The notes beneath the pieces are model-generated. The model had not been told where the DNA came from and did no database searches. It worked only from the letters and a program-made list of their open reading frames with translations. A stretch of DNA of 64,000 nucleotides, taken from positions 310,001 to 374,000 of the forward strand of contig JAXLWK010000003.1 in the NCBI GenBank assembly GCA_046328525.1, written 5' to 3'. Positions 34,939 to 44,600 of the stretch are shown here, piece by piece. The first letter of the stretch is position 1. The number at the start of each line of letters is the position of its first letter. The stretch is from JBDHWG01 sp046328525. Lineage in GTDB: Bacteria; Chloroflexota; Anaerolineae; Epilineales; JAHCIE01. A program made the translations under genes and the position numbers.

Positions 34939-36186
34939 ATGAGCGCGACCCGGCTGCTGACCGTCAACGAAGCGTTGGCGCAAATTCTCGAATTCTTCTC
35001 GCCCCTGCCACCTGAGCGCGTGCCCCTCCTGGAGTCCCTCGATCGGGTGCTCGCGGAGGACGTGCGCGCGCCCCAGGACATCCCGCCGTTCACCAACTCG
35101 GCCATGGATGGCTACGCAGTGCAGAGCGCGGACCTGGCCGACGCGAGCGAGACGCATCCGCGCCGGCTGCGGGTGATCGGCCAGATCGCCGCCGGCGACG
35201 CGCCTGCGCTCAGCGTGACGCCGGGCGCGGCGGTGCGTATCATGACCGGCGCTCCGCTGCCCGTCGGCGCCGACGCGGTGGTGCGCTTCGAGTTGACCGA
35301 GCCGGCCGACGATCACGTTCTGGTGCGGGCGGCCGCCGAGGTGGGCGAGAATGTGCGCCCGGCCGGTGAGGATGTGCGCGCGGGGGATGTCGCCATCGCG
35401 CGTGGGACGATCATCCGCCCGCATGTCATTGGGCTGCTGGCGTCCCTCGGCTGCGGCGAGGTGGCCTGCCACCGCCGCCCGCGCGTGGCGGTCCTGGCGA
35501 CCGGCGACGAGCTGGTCCCGCTCGGCGAGCCGCTCCAGCCGGGCCAGATCCGCAACAGCAACGAGTACACCCTCGCGGCCCTGGTGCGGGAGGCGGGCGG
35601 CGTACCGGTGTGCCTGGGGATTGCCCGCGACAACGCGGCGCATCTCAAGGCCAAGCTGGCCGAGGGACTGGCCGCGAACGTTGATCTCTTCCTGACGTCG
35701 GCGGGCGTCTCCATCGGGGACTACGACATCGTCAAGGACGTGCTGGCCGAAGAGGGCGTTGTCCACTTCTGGCAGGTGGCGATCAAGCCGGGCAAGCCGC
35801 TGGCCTTTGGCCTGATGCGCGGCGTCCCGCTGCTGGGGCTGCCGGGGAACCCGGTGGCGACGGCGGTCGCGTTCGAGGCGTTTGCGCGGCCGGCCATCCT
35901 CACCATGCTGGGTCGGCCGCGGCCGTACCGCGTGGAGTTGCCGGCCGTCCTGGATGAGGAAGTGCATAACAGTGGACGCCGGCACTACATGCGCGCCTGG
36001 GTGCGCCGCGTCGGCGACACGTTCCACGTGGCGACCCGTGGCTCCGGCGTGAACACGCAAGGCTCCGGCATCCAGTCGTCGCTCGTGTGGGCCAATTGCC
36101 TGCTCATTGTACCGGAGGATGTGACCTACCTGCCGGCCGGCTCGCTGGTCCAGGTGCAGCTCACCGTGGACGCCCTGGAAGCCTGA
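34939..36186 (+). CDS. moeA: Molybdopterin molybdenumtransferase MoeA
   Basis: 415 residues. MoeA inserts molybdate into adenylylated molybdopterin. Recognisable segments are PPFTNSAMDGYAVQ, MTGAPLPVGADAVV, ATGDELVPLGEPLQPGQIRNSN-type and LGLPGNPVAT. I chose the ATG at 34939 with GAGG upstream; the frame is open far upstream only because it runs antisense to the lysozyme gene. It implies a molybdoenzyme elsewhere. The DsbA-like gene follows after 71 bp. Confidence 0.95.
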   Translation: MSATRLLTVNEALAQILEFFSPLPPERVPLLESLDRVLAEDVRAPQDIPPFTNSAMDGYAVQSADLADASETHPRRLRVIGQIAAGDAPALSVTPGAAVRIMTGAPLPVGADAVVRFELTEPADDHVLVRAAAEVGENVRPAGEDVRAGDVAIARGTIIRPHVIGLLASLGCGEVACHRRPRVAVLATGDELVPLGEPLQPGQIRNSNEYTLAALVREAGGVPVCLGIARDNAAHLKAKLAEGLAANVDLFLTSAGVSIGDYDIVKDVLAEEGVVHFWQVAIKPGKPLAFGLMRGVPLLGLPGNPVATAVAFEAFARPAILTMLGRPRPYRVELPAVLDEEVHNSGRRHYMRAWVRRVGDTFHVATRGSGVNTQGSGIQSSLVWANCLLIVPEDVTYLPAGSLVQVQLTVDALEA

Positions 36187-36257
36187 GCGCGGAACTCGCA
36201 GCAACCCCGCGACGTTATTATCTCGACGCTTATTTTCGATGCAAAGGTGGAGGAACC

Positions 36258-37154
36258 TTGGCTAAGCAGAACTCATCCCGTTCGAATCAGAAGGGCAGCG
36301 CCAAAACGACCCAGTCGGCGCCGCCCTCGTCGAATCCGCCCGACAAGTCCTCGAGCGCGCAGCCCAGCGCCAAGAAGACCACCGGGTCCAAGTCGGCGCG
36401 CAATGCTCCGCCGCCCAAGCCGCGCATTTCCCCCGTGACGATTGGCGCCGTCGTGGTGTTGGCGGCAGCAATCGTGGCATTTCTCGTCTTCTGGAACCAG
36501 CAGCGCACCGCTGCCCCGGCGGTCGCGCCCGCTGCCGTGGCGACGGGCGTTGCCAAAGACTCTGACCAGTATCCGATGGGGGTGGGGGTGACGGCGGAGG
36601 GCTACCCCTACAAGGGCAATCCAAACGCCAAAGTGACAGTCGAGAACTTCTCGGACTATCAATGTCCCTTCTGCGCCGCGTTCGCCACCGGCCTGGAACC
36701 GAAGATCAACGATGAGTTCGTGAAGACGGGCCGCGTCAAGTTTGTCTTCCGCGATTTCCAGTTCCTCGACCGCAACAAGGACGGCTCGCCAAACCTCGAC
36801 GGCGAGTCTCACCGCGCGGCCCTCGCGGCCCACTGCGCCCTCGACCAGGGCGCGTTCTGGGCCTACCACGATCTGCTGTATAAGAACCAGGGCAAAGTCG
36901 AGAACGGCGGCACGTTCACGGACGACAGGCTCGAGAGCTTCGCGGCTCAGCTTGGCCTCAACCTGGACACGTTCCGCTCGTGCATGCGCAGCAAAGCCGG
37001 CTCGGTGAATGCTCTCATCAACCGCAGCATGAACGAGGCGCCGGCGAAGGAAGTGCAGGGTACGCCGACATTCTTCATCAACGGCCGCAAGGTCGAAAGC
37101 CCCGACTACGACAGCATCAAGGCAGCCATCGAGCTGGCGGAGCGTAACCCGTGA
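36258..37154 (+). CDS. Membrane-anchored DsbA-family thiol oxidoreductase (CPFC)
   Basis: 298 residues from a TTG at 36258 with GGAGGA 4 nt upstream. There is a Ser/Lys-rich cytoplasmic end, a membrane helix (about 59-79) and an extracytoplasmic thioredoxin/DsbA fold with C136-P-F-C139 (SDYQCPFCAAFATG) and the cis-Pro loop in QGTPTFFINGRK. It probably introduces disulfides into exported proteins and is reoxidised by the VKOR encoded two genes later. Its stop overlaps the start of the selenocysteine paralogue (GTGA). Confidence 0.92.
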   Translation: MAKQNSSRSNQKGSAKTTQSAPPSSNPPDKSSSAQPSAKKTTGSKSARNAPPPKPRISPVTIGAVVVLAAAIVAFLVFWNQQRTAAPAVAPAAVATGVAKDSDQYPMGVGVTAEGYPYKGNPNAKVTVENFSDYQCPFCAAFATGLEPKINDEFVKTGRVKFVFRDFQFLDRNKDGSPNLDGESHRAALAAHCALDQGAFWAYHDLLYKNQGKVENGGTFTDDRLESFAAQLGLNLDTFRSCMRSKAGSVNALINRSMNEAPAKEVQGTPTFFINGRKVESPDYDSIKAAIELAERNP

Positions 37155-38170
37155 AATACTCGCTAGACACTCTCAGAACCGTCACAGCGGCTGCCTCGAG
37201 CCTCGTGCTGGCGCTGCTGGTGCTGGGAGCGTGCGCGCCACAAGGCGCCGCGCCCTCCCCGACCGCCGCCGCGCCGACATCCGCGCCCGTGGCTGCGGCC
37301 CCGCAAGCGCCGACCGCCGCAGCGCTGGCGACGGCGGCCGTTCCGCAGGCGGGCGCAACCGGCGCCGCCGGCACCCCGGCGCCGAAGGCCACGCTGGTGC
37401 AACCCGCCGACTTTCCGTCGAAAGGGCCAAAGGATGCGCCGGTCACGATCATCGAGTTCTCGGACTTCCAATGACCGTTCTGCCAGCGCTTCGCGCTTGA
37501 GACGGCCCGTGAGGTCGAAAAGAACTATGTCGCGGATGGCAAGGCGCAGTTCGTCTATATTGACTTCGCTTTCCTGGGGCAGGAGTCGGTGGATGCGTCC
37601 CTGGCCGCTCACTGCGCGGGTGACCAGAACAAATTCTGGGAGTATCACGATCTCCTGTTCGCGGCGCATACCGGCGAGAACGTGGGCGACTTCTCGCGGG
37701 CAAACCTCGACAAGTTCGCTCAGCAGCTCAACCTGAACATGGACCAATTCAAGCAGTGCGTGGACTCCAAGAAGTATGCCGACTTCGTCGCCGCCGAGCG
37801 GCAGTATGGGCAGCGGAACGGGGTGCAGTCCACGCCGACGATCTTTGTCAACGGGCGGAAGCTCGAAGGCTTTGTGCCTTACGACAACCAGAAGACGGAC
37901 GCTGAGTTGACGCTGGCGGCCGGCGCGACGATCACAGGCGGCGACCTGGTCAAGGTCGGCAGCCAGATTTGCGTCACAGGCAAGACGGACGACCAGCGGC
38001 GCGTGACCGAGGCTGTCTTCAGCGCCCCACCCGGCACACCCGATCTGTTGTGCGGCGAAGTGAAGAGCTTCACAGCGCCCACGGCTACTCAGGCCGGCAA
38101 GCTCGCCATGATTTACGAGTCGTCGGGCCTGAAGCAGATGATCGAGGACGAGCTGAAGAAGGCTAAATGA
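37151..38170 (+). CDS. DsbA-like lipoprotein with selenocysteine in a UPFC active site
   Basis: 340 codons read from the GTG at 37151 through the in-frame TGA at 37472-37474 to the stop at 38168-38170. Codon 108 is TGA exactly where the preceding paralogue has the first active-site Cys: SDFQ-U-PFCQRFALE against SDYQCPFCAAF. After it the DsbA fold continues intact, including the cis-Pro loop QSTPTIFVNGRK, and an ~80-residue extension with two Cys follows. A signal peptide ends in a lipobox (LGAC, C28). The stop overlaps the VKOR start (ATGA). Seen: TGA position and continuing homology. Inferred: insertion of Sec. A Cys-to-stop error or mutation is the alternative. Confidence 0.85.
37475..37505 (+). 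promoter_or_regulatory. Candidate SECIS hairpin after the DsbA TGA
   Basis: CCGU pairs with ACGG around a bulged U. The upper stem CAGCGC / GCGCU-U-G closes a UUC loop that begins 15 nt after the TGA. The stem is good, but the loop lacks the G usual at its start, so the match is weaker than for the DUF1573 gene. Confidence 0.45.
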
Positions 38171-38658
38171 GCATGCACGATGCTGTAGAACCGCAGGCCA
38201 CCGCCCCGCGAACGCTCCCGCTGGGCCTGTCCGGGCTGGAGTGGGCGATGGCGGTCCTGGCCGGGCTGGGCGCTCTCGACTCGCTGTACCTCACCTGGGT
38301 CAAGCTCGCGCACACCCAGGCGATTTGCGCCGGGCTGGGCGACTGCGAGCGGGTCCAGACCAGCCCCTACTCGGAACTCTTCGGCATCCCCGTCGCCATC
38401 CTGGGGCTGGGCGCGTACCTGGTGATCCTGGTGTTCCTGCTGTGGGGGAACCGTCTGCCGCCGGCGCTCGGCGTCTACAGCCCGCTGATTGTCTTCGGCG
38501 TGGCCCTGATCGGCGTGCTGTTCTCGGCCTACCTGACCTACGTTGAGCTGTTCATCATCGAGGCCGTCTGCCCCTACTGCGTGGTCTCGGCCGTGCTGAT
38601 TACGCTCATCTTCGTGCTGTCTATCTGGAACCTGGTGCGCGCCTCCCGCGCTCAGTAG
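38167..38658 (+). CDS. Vitamin K epoxide reductase family protein (VKOR)
   Basis: 163 residues with about four to five membrane helices. The loop cysteines C54 and C60 and the quinone-site CPYC (C135, C138) are conserved. Bacterial VKOR replaces DsbB: it reoxidises a DsbA-like partner and passes electrons to quinone. Overlap with the selenoprotein gene and proximity of two DsbA-like proteins support an oxidative-folding operon. The Sec-containing protein may be its substrate or a reductant. Confidence 0.94.
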   Translation: MSMHDAVEPQATAPRTLPLGLSGLEWAMAVLAGLGALDSLYLTWVKLAHTQAICAGLGDCERVQTSPYSELFGIPVAILGLGAYLVILVFLLWGNRLPPALGVYSPLIVFGVALIGVLFSAYLTYVELFIIEAVCPYCVVSAVLITLIFVLSIWNLVRASRAQ

Positions 38659-38730
38659 CCGCGCCCGCCGCGTCGCCCTGTGCCTTCGACCAGTACAGGG
38701 CGACGTTTCCTATCGTTCGGGAACCTCAGA

Positions 38731-40050
38731 ATGCCTCAATACCCGCCTGCCGCCAAACTTCCACCCGGGTTCGAGATTCGCCGCCTGTCGCGCACAGAGG
38801 AATACCATGAGGCGGAGGAACTGCAATGCATCGCCTGGGGCATCATTGACCGCGTAGACGTGTCGCCGAGCCATGTCCTGGTCACGGCTCAGAAGAACGG
38901 CGGCCTCGTCATGGGCGCGTTCGCGCCCGACGGCGAGATGGCCGGCTTCGTCTGGGGGTTCCTCGGCACGGCGCGCGACGGTAAGCTCAAGCACGTGTCG
39001 CATCAGTTGGGCGTTCGGCCCGGCTATCGCGGCATGCACCTGGGCTACCTGCTCAAGCGGGCGCAGCGCGGGGAGATCCGCCGCCAGGGCCTCGACCTGA
39101 TGACCTGGACCTATGACCCGCTCGAAACGGTGAACGCGACGCTGAACCTGACCTGGCTCGGCGCGGTGTGCAACACGTTCATGCGCAACGTCTACGGCGA
39201 GATCCGCGACGAGCTAAATAAGGGACTGCCCTCGGATCGCTTCCAGGTGGACTGGTGGCTTCGCTCGCGCTGGGTTCACGAGCGCCTGGCCCTCGCCCAC
39301 CCGTGGGACTTCGCCGCGACGGTACGCGCCCTGCCCATCGTCAACCCTGCGCAGCCGCGCGCGAGCGGCCCGTCGGCGCCCGGCCCGCTTGACGTGTCCG
39401 TGGAAGCGCCGGAGATTCTCGTCCAGGTGCCGTACCACTTCCAGTCGGTGAAGGCGGCGGACTTGGACCTGGCGCTGGCGTGGCGTCTCCATACCCGCGA
39501 GGCGTTCGAGCATTTCTTCGCCCGCGATTACTCCGCCGTCGCCATGCTGCGCGGCGACACGGCCGACGGCCCGGCTGCGTTCTACCGCCTGCGCCGGTCG
39601 GCGCGCGTGCGCTCCGACGAGTTCGACGCCGTGACCGACGCCGACCCGTGGCTCGTGCCGGAGCACAGCCCGCCCGCCGGGGCCGCGACGGTGCGTGAGG
39701 CGCTGGCCGAGTTCGCCGGGCAGTACAACGCCGGCTACTACTGGCAGGCGCACGAGACGCTGGAGCCGGCGTGGAGCGCGGCTCAGGGGCAGGACAAACT
39801 CTTCCTCCAGGCGCTCATCCGCACGGCAGCGGCTTTCCAGAAGCTGCTTGCCCACGACAACCCGCGCGGGGCGGCGCGTCACCTCGCCTGGGTGGTCGAG
39901 ACCCTCGCGCCTTTCGACGCGGCGTATCTCGGTGTGGACGTAGCCGCGCTCGTGCCGGCCCTGCGCCGCGCGGGCGACGCGGCCGCCGCCCTCGCCGACA
40001 CGGCAGCGTTCGATCCTGCGCTCATCCCGCGCATTCACCTGGCTGAGTGA
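38731..40050 (+). CDS. GNAT acetyltransferase - DUF309 fusion
   Basis: 439 residues. The N-terminal half is a GNAT-like domain of the COG3375 type (GVRPGYRGMHLGYLLKRAQR acetyl-CoA loop; LMTWTYDPLETVNATLN). The C-terminal ~130 residues are DUF309 (YNAGYYWQAHETLEPAW). The ATG at 38731 is preferred, though its ribosome binding site is weak. The COG3375 domain is often found beside menC-like enolases, as here (the next gene starts 48 bp later), so a role in N-acylamino acid metabolism is likely. The fusion to DUF309 is unusual. Confidence 0.82.
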   Translation: MPQYPPAAKLPPGFEIRRLSRTEEYHEAEELQCIAWGIIDRVDVSPSHVLVTAQKNGGLVMGAFAPDGEMAGFVWGFLGTARDGKLKHVSHQLGVRPGYRGMHLGYLLKRAQRGEIRRQGLDLMTWTYDPLETVNATLNLTWLGAVCNTFMRNVYGEIRDELNKGLPSDRFQVDWWLRSRWVHERLALAHPWDFAATVRALPIVNPAQPRASGPSAPGPLDVSVEAPEILVQVPYHFQSVKAADLDLALAWRLHTREAFEHFFARDYSAVAMLRGDTADGPAAFYRLRRSARVRSDEFDAVTDADPWLVPEHSPPAGAATVREALAEFAGQYNAGYYWQAHETLEPAWSAAQGQDKLFLQALIRTAAAFQKLLAHDNPRGAARHLAWVVETLAPFDAAYLGVDVAALVPALRRAGDAAAALADTAAFDPALIPRIHLAE

Positions 40051-40098
40051 CGAATACGCGGCCCACCCCGCCCGACCTTGATCAATAGGAGCCTAGAC

Positions 40099-41238
40099 AT
40101 GCGCATCGAACGCGTCGAGCTGTACCAGATCACCATGCCCCTTGTCGCCCCTTTCGAGACCAGCGGATGGGTGAAGACCCACGAAGAGCGCATTCTCGTG
40201 GCGCTATACAGTGACGGGGTCGTGGGGTGGGGGGAGTTTCCCGGCGACGGCCCCTGGTACTCCTACGAGACGCCGGAAGTCTCGTGGATCATCATCGAGC
40301 AGTACCTCATCCCCATGCTCCTGGGCCGCCCGGTCGCGGCGACGACCATGCAGTACCCGCCGCTGGAGCATCCGCGCGACGTGCGCACGCGGTTCGCGCC
40401 TGTGCGCGGCTATCCCTTCGCTAAGCACGCCGTCGAGTCCGCCGTCTGGGACCTGTGGGCGAAGCAGCAGGGCATGAGCCTGTCGCAGGCGCTGGGCGGG
40501 ACGCGGGACCGCGTGGCAGTGGGCGTGAGCGTTGGGATTCAGCCATCCTTGCCGGCGCTTGTGGATCGCGTCGGCGCGTACCTGGCCGACGGCTACGCGC
40601 GCATCAAGATTAAGATCAAGCCGGGCTATGACCTGGGCGCGGTCGAGACGCTGCGGGCGGCCTACCCCGACATCCTGCTTCAGGTGGACGCCAACTCGGC
40701 CTACCACCTGGACGACGCGCCCATTTTCGTGGCGATGGACGGCTACAACCTGCTCCTGATCGAGCAGCCGTTGGAGTACGACGACATCCCCGACCACGCC
40801 AAGCTCCAGGCGCAGCTCCAGACGCCCCTCTGCCTCGACGAGAGCATCCACACCACGGCCAACGCGCGGTGGGCGCTGGAGGGCGGCAGCTGCCGCATCA
40901 TCAACATCAAGCCCGCGCGCCTCGGTGGGTTCGCCGAGTCGATGGACGTGCATGACCTGTGCGCGCAGCACGGCGCGCCGGTGTGGTGCGGTGGCATGCT
41001 GGAGACGGGCATCGGGCGGGCCGGGAACGTCGCCCTGGCGAGCCTGCCGAACTTCCGCCTGCCGGGCGACATCTCGGCCTCGCGGCGGTACTACGCCGAG
41101 GACATCGTTGAGCCGGAGTTCGTCCTGAACGCCGACAGTACCCTGTCCGTGCCCCAAGGGCCGGGCATCGGCGTCGAGGTGCGCATGGACAGGGTGCGGG
41201 CGCGCATGAGCCGCATGACCGGAATCGGCAGCTCATGA
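40099..41238 (+). CDS. menC: MenC-like o-succinylbenzoate synthase / N-acylamino acid racemase
   Basis: 379 residues, enolase superfamily. The catalytic lysine pair is in RIKIKIKPG and the metal ligands follow: Asp in LLQVDANSAY, Glu in LIEQPLEYDD and Asp in CLDESIHT, with Lys in IINIKPARLGG. MenC2-type enzymes make o-succinylbenzoate for menaquinone or racemise N-succinylamino acids; the adjacent GNAT favours the second or a dual role. ATG 40099 with AGGAG. Confidence 0.9.
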   Translation: MRIERVELYQITMPLVAPFETSGWVKTHEERILVALYSDGVVGWGEFPGDGPWYSYETPEVSWIIIEQYLIPMLLGRPVAATTMQYPPLEHPRDVRTRFAPVRGYPFAKHAVESAVWDLWAKQQGMSLSQALGGTRDRVAVGVSVGIQPSLPALVDRVGAYLADGYARIKIKIKPGYDLGAVETLRAAYPDILLQVDANSAYHLDDAPIFVAMDGYNLLLIEQPLEYDDIPDHAKLQAQLQTPLCLDESIHTTANARWALEGGSCRIINIKPARLGGFAESMDVHDLCAQHGAPVWCGGMLETGIGRAGNVALASLPNFRLPGDISASRRYYAEDIVEPEFVLNADSTLSVPQGPGIGVEVRMDRVRARMSRMTGIGSS

Positions 41239-41655
41239 ACGCGGCTGTGGAGGCCGTATCTTTTCCGCGCGGCGTGCGTTAGCATACGTGAACGGGGCGC
41301 GCCATTATCTCTTCATCCTTGCTGCGTACTCGCTTCACCTCGCCTGGTCCGCAAAGGGGGGTCGGACCAGGCGAGCCTTACAGTCTGCGGCCCTCACCTT
41401 AAAATACGGTGAACTGGGCCAATATTGCGCTAGATTGAAGGTCATGCCCATAACGGTGTATGGCCTTTCTTCGTCTTTTAAGTAGGACGGCAATTTGTGC
41501 CGCCTGCGGTTATGCCTGCCTGGCTCCACGGTTGGGGAAAATGCGCAGACGAGACATGGAGCCTGAGAGGCTTCAGCGACGACTGCAGCATATTGACTGA
41601 CACAGTGGGTCGGCTGCGTCACTCTTCGCCGCTTTCCAATGGAAAGGAGTGCTGT
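41239..41655. other. Intergenic region before the pseudo-subtilase
   Basis: 417 bp with no credible gene. It contains a perfect 13-bp hairpin (41339-41375), a second imperfect hairpin (AAGGTCAT / ATGGCCTT, about 41439-41470) followed by a T-rich stretch, and a leader to the next gene. No known riboswitch was recognised. Confidence 0.55.
41339..41375. terminator. Hairpin after menC
   Basis: CTCGCCTGGTCCG and its exact complement, with an 11-nt G-rich loop. No T-run follows. Confidence 0.6.
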
Positions 41656-44600
41656 ATGCGACGAATTCCCAAGACACCCAAGATATGGGCAGCGCTTGGC
41701 GTTGCTCTCATCCTCATGGTCTGGGTATCGTTAGCTCTGGCTTACGACAGTCAGGGCGCCGCCACGACCCGTCCGGGCGACAACATCCCGCCAAGCTCAC
41801 AGATAGTATCCGGACAGGTGATTGTTCGCTTTAAGAGCGGAACAGCCAAGAGTAGTGTCGAGAAGCTCACAAGTGACAGCGGGTTCAAGGTTCTCTCCAG
41901 CGTAGACGCGCTGGATCTGTACGTTCTGGGTGTGCCCAGCGGCGCCGAGAAGGACGCCGTGGACAGGCTGCGCGGCGACGCGAGCGTGGCGTATGCCGAA
42001 GTCAACGCCGTCCAGTCCGAGAACGTGCCCGCGCCGCGCGCCGGCCGTCCGGACACGGTTCCGAGCGCGCCGAGCAGTGGGTTCAACGACCCCTACTTCG
42101 GCTATCAGTGGAACCTCCGCAATGTCCAGGCTCCGGCCGCCCTGTCGAGTGTCAAGGGCGGCGGCGTCACCGTGGCCGTGATTGGCTCCGGCGTCGCCCT
42201 GGACAACCCGGAGCTGACCGACCGTCTCGTGCCCGGCTATGACTTCATCAACAACACGGCAACCCCCTGGGACGATCACGGCTTCGGCACCTTCGACGCT
42301 GGCCTGATCGCCGCGACCGCCAACAACAACGTCGGCATCGTCGGCGTCGCGCCCGAAGTGCGGCTCATGCCCATCAAGGCGCTGCGCCGCAGCGGTAACT
42401 ATCTCGAGATCACCCCCGCCGACGTGGTGAAGGCCGTCACGTTCGCGCTGGACAACGGCGCGAAGGTCATCCACATCGAGGCGGCCTGGGATGCGCCATC
42501 CCAGGCGGTCGCCGATGCCATGGCGTTGGCGCGCAGCCGCGGCGCCGTCGTGGTTGCGCCCGCGCACCGCGCCTACCCCGCCTCCTACGACGGGGTCGTC
42601 GGCGTGAGCGCCCTCAACCAGGACGATAGCCATCCCGACTGGACCGGCAGCGGCTCCTGGGTCAAGCTGAGCGCGCCCGGCGCGTCCGGCATGATCAGTA
42701 CCTGGCCGATGCCCGGCAGCTGCCCGATTGCGACGTGCCCCTACTACGGCGACGGCCAGACGCCGTTCGCTTCCGCCCACGTCGCCGGCGTGGCTGCCCT
42801 CGTCAGGTCGGCGCACCCCGACTGGTCGCCGGACCAGGTCGTCGGCGCCCTGACCGGCACCGCGACCCACCTGGGCGCGGGGTCGGGCTGGAACGCCGAC
42901 TACGGCTACGGCAAGGTCAACGCGGCCGCCGCGCTAGGCGTCAGCGCCGCTGACCCGACTGCCACGCCGACGCCGACCGAAATCGTCCCCGACCCGCAGC
43001 CGACGACTGCCACCAGTACGTGCCAGGACCCGTCCGGCAACAAGATCGAGGGCTGCGTCGGCAGCAACAGCGGCCGCCTCTACATCATGACGTATGTGGA
43101 CGTCAACAACAACGCCATCAATGACAGTGGCGACCAGGGTCTGCCCGGCGTGCTGGTGGAGCTGAAGGACCTCAACGGCAACCTTGTCGCCAGCCAGATC
43201 TCGCAGCTCGGCACCAACTGGTACGAAGCGTGGGCCGTGTTCCTCGGCATCGACTCCAGCAAGTCGTACCTGGTGCAGGTCACGCCGCCACCCGGCTTCA
43301 GCGTGCGCACAGGCTACCCGAATCCGGTGCTGATCGACTCGTCCCGCTTTGCCTGGTGCTGCACCATCGTGCAGCAGATTCCCTTCCGCCCGGTCGGCAT
43401 CGGCTCGCCGACGCCGACGGCCACCGGCACGGTGAAGACGCCGACGCCCACGCCAACCACGACGACCACGCCGTCTACGGCGACACCGACGGCGACGCGC
43501 ACCGCCTTGCCGACGCCGACGCCGACGCTGCCCTTCAACCGCCCCGGTGGCCGCGTTCAGATTCCGGCGTTGAACTACCCGACTGTACCCGGCGAGACGA
43601 TAGAGCCGTGGATCTCAATACAGAACGTTGGGCGGAACGCCACAAAGGCTGTGCTCTTCTTGTGGGGCCCGTACTCCGGCTTCTGTGAGCCACAGGCGCC
43701 CGGCCCCTTCAAGATCGAGTGCACCGGCTACCTCGCGCCAGGATCGTCCTGGGAGTTCCGCGCGGCCCAGCTGCCGGTCCAGGCCGTGGGCGGCATCGCC
43801 TACTCCGTGCCTGTGGACCAGGCGGACGCCGCCTGCCGCGCTGCCGACCAGGCCCGCCGCAACAACAACTGGTGGGGCTGGGAGCAGCAATGGAAGAACG
43901 GCCAGTGGGGCCAGGGCGAGCCGCTGGCCGTCTCGGTCAACCGCCGCTTCACCAACACCGCGACGGGCCTCTCGTATGCCGACGCCTACACAGGCATCTC
44001 GGAGTACATGGAAGGCCAGCGCGACGTGCGCTTCGGCAGCTACACGTTCTATACGCCCATCAACTACGTGGACTACAACGGCTGCAACACGACGCTGACC
44101 ATCCAGAACTCGGGCGACGAGTGCACCTCGATTGAAATCTGGTACAAGGAGCAGGATAACTGTCTCCGCGCCCAGATTGACAGCGTGCCGCAGCTCGCGC
44201 CGGGTGAGTCGGTGACGATTAAGCCGCCGTCCACCCTCGGCCCCGGCTGGATAGGCTCCGCCTGGATCCGCGCGTCGCAGCCGCTCGGCATCGTCGCCGA
44301 CATCCGCTGCACCAATAACGGGATCACGACGCTGTCCACGTACACGGGCATCCCGGCCGAGTACTACGACACCATGAACCACATCTTCCAGCCTGGCTCG
44401 CTGTTCGCCTATGGGCCGCTAACCTACCGCGAGGAATACGGGTGGGACACGACGGTCCAGGTCCAGAACATGAGCTCGATCACGAACGCGAAGGTGAAGG
44501 TCTACTTCTTCGACAACTCGGGCGACATCATCCGCACGATGGTGGACTGGGTCTGCCCGCGCGGTTCGCAGACCTTCACGCTTGCCGCGATCAACAACCT

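Noticed and set aside
37151..37474. A short 107-residue lipoprotein ending at the TGA, and a separate gene beginning at 37589
   Set aside because: Neither half makes a complete DsbA fold. The frame is continuous through one TGA at the active-site Cys, and both ends overlap the neighbouring genes by 4 nt.
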